Of a stretch of 41,798 bases of DNA, positions 40,518 through 41,798 are shown in pieces. Numbering within the stretch: the first letter of the stretch is position 1; each line of letters opens with the position of its first letter. Under the pieces are notes generated by a model. That model was given only the letters and a program-made list of their open reading frames with translations. It did no database searches and was not told the origin of the DNA. Source of the stretch: HXMU1420-2 sp040830545. Its GTDB lineage: Bacteria > Pseudomonadota > Alphaproteobacteria > Rhodobacterales > Rhodobacteraceae. The position numbers and the translations under genes were made by a program. Where the stretch lies: assembly GCA_040830545.1 (NCBI GenBank), contig JBFOMB010000090.1, positions 1-41,798 on the forward strand, read 5' to 3'.

Positions 40518-41741
40518 TCAGTCGTATTTCCGCTGATCCTCGATCACCAGCCCATCACGCGGCAGGCTGCCCGGTGGCACGACCTCGATCATGCCCTTCA
40601 GCTTCAGCACCTGCGCAACCGAGGCTGAATAGGCTGCGCTATCACCACCTTCGTTTGCTTCCAACTTCACCGTCATGACGTCCACTTCGCCCTCACGGGA
40701 CGCGATGACGCGGGCTTTCAGAACCTCGTCATGTTTCTGCACCAGCGCGGCCACCTGTTCGGGACGGACAAACATGCCCTTGATCTTGGCCGTCTGATCC
40801 GCGCGGCCCATCCAGCCCTTGATCCGCATATTAGTCCGGCCACAGGGCGACTGGCCCGTCAACACGGCCGACAGATCACCCGTCGCAAAGCGGATCAGCG
40901 GGTAGTCGGGGTTGAGCGTGGTCACCACAACCTCGCCCACCTCGCCCTCAGCAACCGGTGTTCCGGTACCGGGCGTGACGATTTCCACAATCACGCCTTC
41001 GTCGACGATCATCCCTTCCATCGCCGCGCTTTCGTACGCGATGTTACCCAGATCAGCTGTGCCATAAGACTGCAAACAGGCGATCCCGCGATCCGCATAT
41101 TCCTGACGCAGTGACGGGAACAGTGCCCCGCCACCTACCGTGGCCTTGGTAATAGACAGGTTCGCGCCCATCTCCTCGGCTTTGTCCAAGATCACCTTCA
41201 GGTAGTCCGGCGTCCCGGCATAAGCCGTCACACCAATATCTCGCGCTGCAGTCACTTGCAGTTCGGTCTGGCCCGTCCCAGCAGGCAGCACGGCAGCCCC
41301 AACGGCACGTGCACCGTTTTCAAACAACATGCCAGCCGGGGTCAAGTGATAGGAAAAACAGTTCTGGACAATGTCACCTTTGCCGATGCCCGCGGCATGC
41401 AGCACCCGCCCGAACCGCCACCAGTCGCGGTCAACGCCGCCCGGTTCATAGATTGGACCGGGCGATTGGAAGACATGCGCAAATCCCGAGGCCCCGTGGG
41501 CGGTGAAGCCCCCAAATGGAGGGTTCGCCGATTGCGCCTTGCCCAGTTCGGATTTGCGCAACACGGGCAGCGCGGCCAGATCCTCAGCCGTCCGGATCGA
41601 CTTCGGGTCCACATCCGCAAAGGCATCTGAATAGCCGGCCAGACCCTTGGCACGGGCAATCTGCGCGGGCAGCACGGTCGCCAGATCCGAGGCACGCGCA
41701 TCGGCGCTGCGGGTTTCCAGATCATCAAAAAACTGGGTCAT
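40518..41741 (-). CDS. Phenylacetate-CoA ligase (PaaK)-like AMP-binding enzyme
   Basis: This 407-residue member of the ANL superfamily follows the PaaK layout. The start FDDLETRSADAR and LPVLRKSEL near residue 60 match PaaK-type openings, a SYGTADLG segment (about 225-232) takes the place of the A5 motif, and FATGDLSAV and GWMGRADQTAKIKGMFV (about 317-333) form the hinge region. The family activates aryl or short-chain acids as acyl-AMP and then CoA thioesters. The length is near that of PaaK (about 430). The same frame stays open upstream to the window edge, but the ATG at 41741 fits the family start. Ribosome site is weak. Confidence 0.85.
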   Translation of the reverse strand: MTQFFDDLETRSADARASDLATVLPAQIARAKGLAGYSDAFADVDPKSIRTAEDLAALPVLRKSELGKAQSANPPFGGFTAHGASGFAHVFQSPGPIYEPGGVDRDWWRFGRVLHAAGIGKGDIVQNCFSYHLTPAGMLFENGARAVGAAVLPAGTGQTELQVTAARDIGVTAYAGTPDYLKVILDKAEEMGANLSITKATVGGGALFPSLRQEYADRGIACLQSYGTADLGNIAYESAAMEGMIVDEGVIVEIVTPGTGTPVAEGEVGEVVVTTLNPDYPLIRFATGDLSAVLTGQSPCGRTNMRIKGWMGRADQTAKIKGMFVRPEQVAALVQKHDEVLKARVIASREGEVDVMTVKLEANEGGDSAAYSASVAQVLKLKGMIEVVPPGSLPRDGLVIEDQRKYD

Positions 41742-41798
41742 ACTCGAATGTCCGATTTGGAAGCTGGGAATGTCATGGCCACGAAACAGATCAGGACA
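41742..41798 (-). other. Edge segment, possible end of an upstream minus-strand gene
   Basis: These 57 bp are open in two minus-strand frames. One frame ends with a TGA that overlaps the ligase start as ATGA (ending SKSDIRV), which would fit an operon partner. The other is simply in frame with the ligase. I cannot identify either. Confidence 0.3.

Noticed and set aside
40309..40628. Small open frames across the REP-like region (one reads GPGSSPGLR)
   Set aside because: They are produced by the palindromic repeat and are commonly mis-annotated.
1..41798. CRISPR arrays, tRNA/rRNA genes, insertion sequences, prophage
   Set aside because: No spaced direct repeats, cloverleaf-like segments, transposase or phage proteins were seen on either strand.

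Overview
The window is high-GC DNA (around 60% by eye) with short gaps and ATGA-type overlaps between genes. The gene set is typical of marine Rhodobacteraceae (Roseobacter group): a TRAP transporter, enzymes of sugar-acid breakdown, dimethylglycine/sarcosine-type FAD enzymes, an MttB-like methyltransferase without pyrrolysine, and a hybrid PKS/NRPS. The host assignment is inference from gene content. I found no tRNA, rRNA, CRISPR array, insertion sequence or phage gene.

Layout. (1) 1-7605, minus: the first 2535 residues of a PKS/NRPS megasynthase that runs off the left edge, ordered ACP-KS-AT-ACP-aminotransferase-C-A. This order predicts a beta-amino acyl chain joined to an amino acid, probably glycine. 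A TIGR04325-type methyltransferase gene (7898-8719) lies just upstream, and the gap between them holds several palindromes. (2) 8777-14261, minus: a five-gene operon (SDR, IlvD/EDD dehydratase, FAH-family hydrolase, 2-hydroxyacid dehydrogenase, enolase-superfamily dehydratase). It fits the non-phosphorylated route in which a sugar acid is dehydrated, oxidised to a 2,4-diketo acid and cleaved to pyruvate plus a small hydroxy acid. (3) 14415-16037: a DenD-like dehydrogenase and a convergent GntR/FCD regulator. (4) 16223-28702, plus: a twelve-gene run of TRAP transporter (P, Q, M), two PhyH dioxygenases, an altronate dehydratase homologue, two Gfo/Idh oxidoreductases, a shikimate-dehydrogenase-like protein, a HIBADH-family dehydrogenase, a KDG-kinase-like PfkB protein and a LysE exporter. 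The genes are tightly linked, and several overlap. A 33-bp A/T palindrome sits at the promoter and an intrinsic terminator lies between dctP and dctQ.

(5) 28798-34790, minus: a DMGDH/sarcosine-dehydrogenase-like FAD-GcvT fusion, an MttB-superfamily protein, a TetR regulator and a DAO-family oxidase, a set suited to methylated-amine breakdown. A class III aminotransferase and an amidase (34980-37693) diverge from it. (6) 37852-40271, plus: a YqiJ/YqiK-type membrane protein and flotillin pair, followed by an inverted pair of REP-like palindromes. (7) 40518-41741, minus: a PaaK-like AMP-binding ligase.

Regions 2-4 probably form one catabolic island for sugar acids. The TRAP system imports an organic acid, the plus operon modifies and dehydrates or phosphorylates it, and the minus operon offers a second, kinase-free route to pyruvate. 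No upstream sugar dehydrogenase, lactonase or KDPG aldolase is visible here. The least explained part is the plus operon, which pairs two PhyH enzymes with two Gfo/Idh enzymes and an AroE-like protein with an altered N-terminal serine motif.
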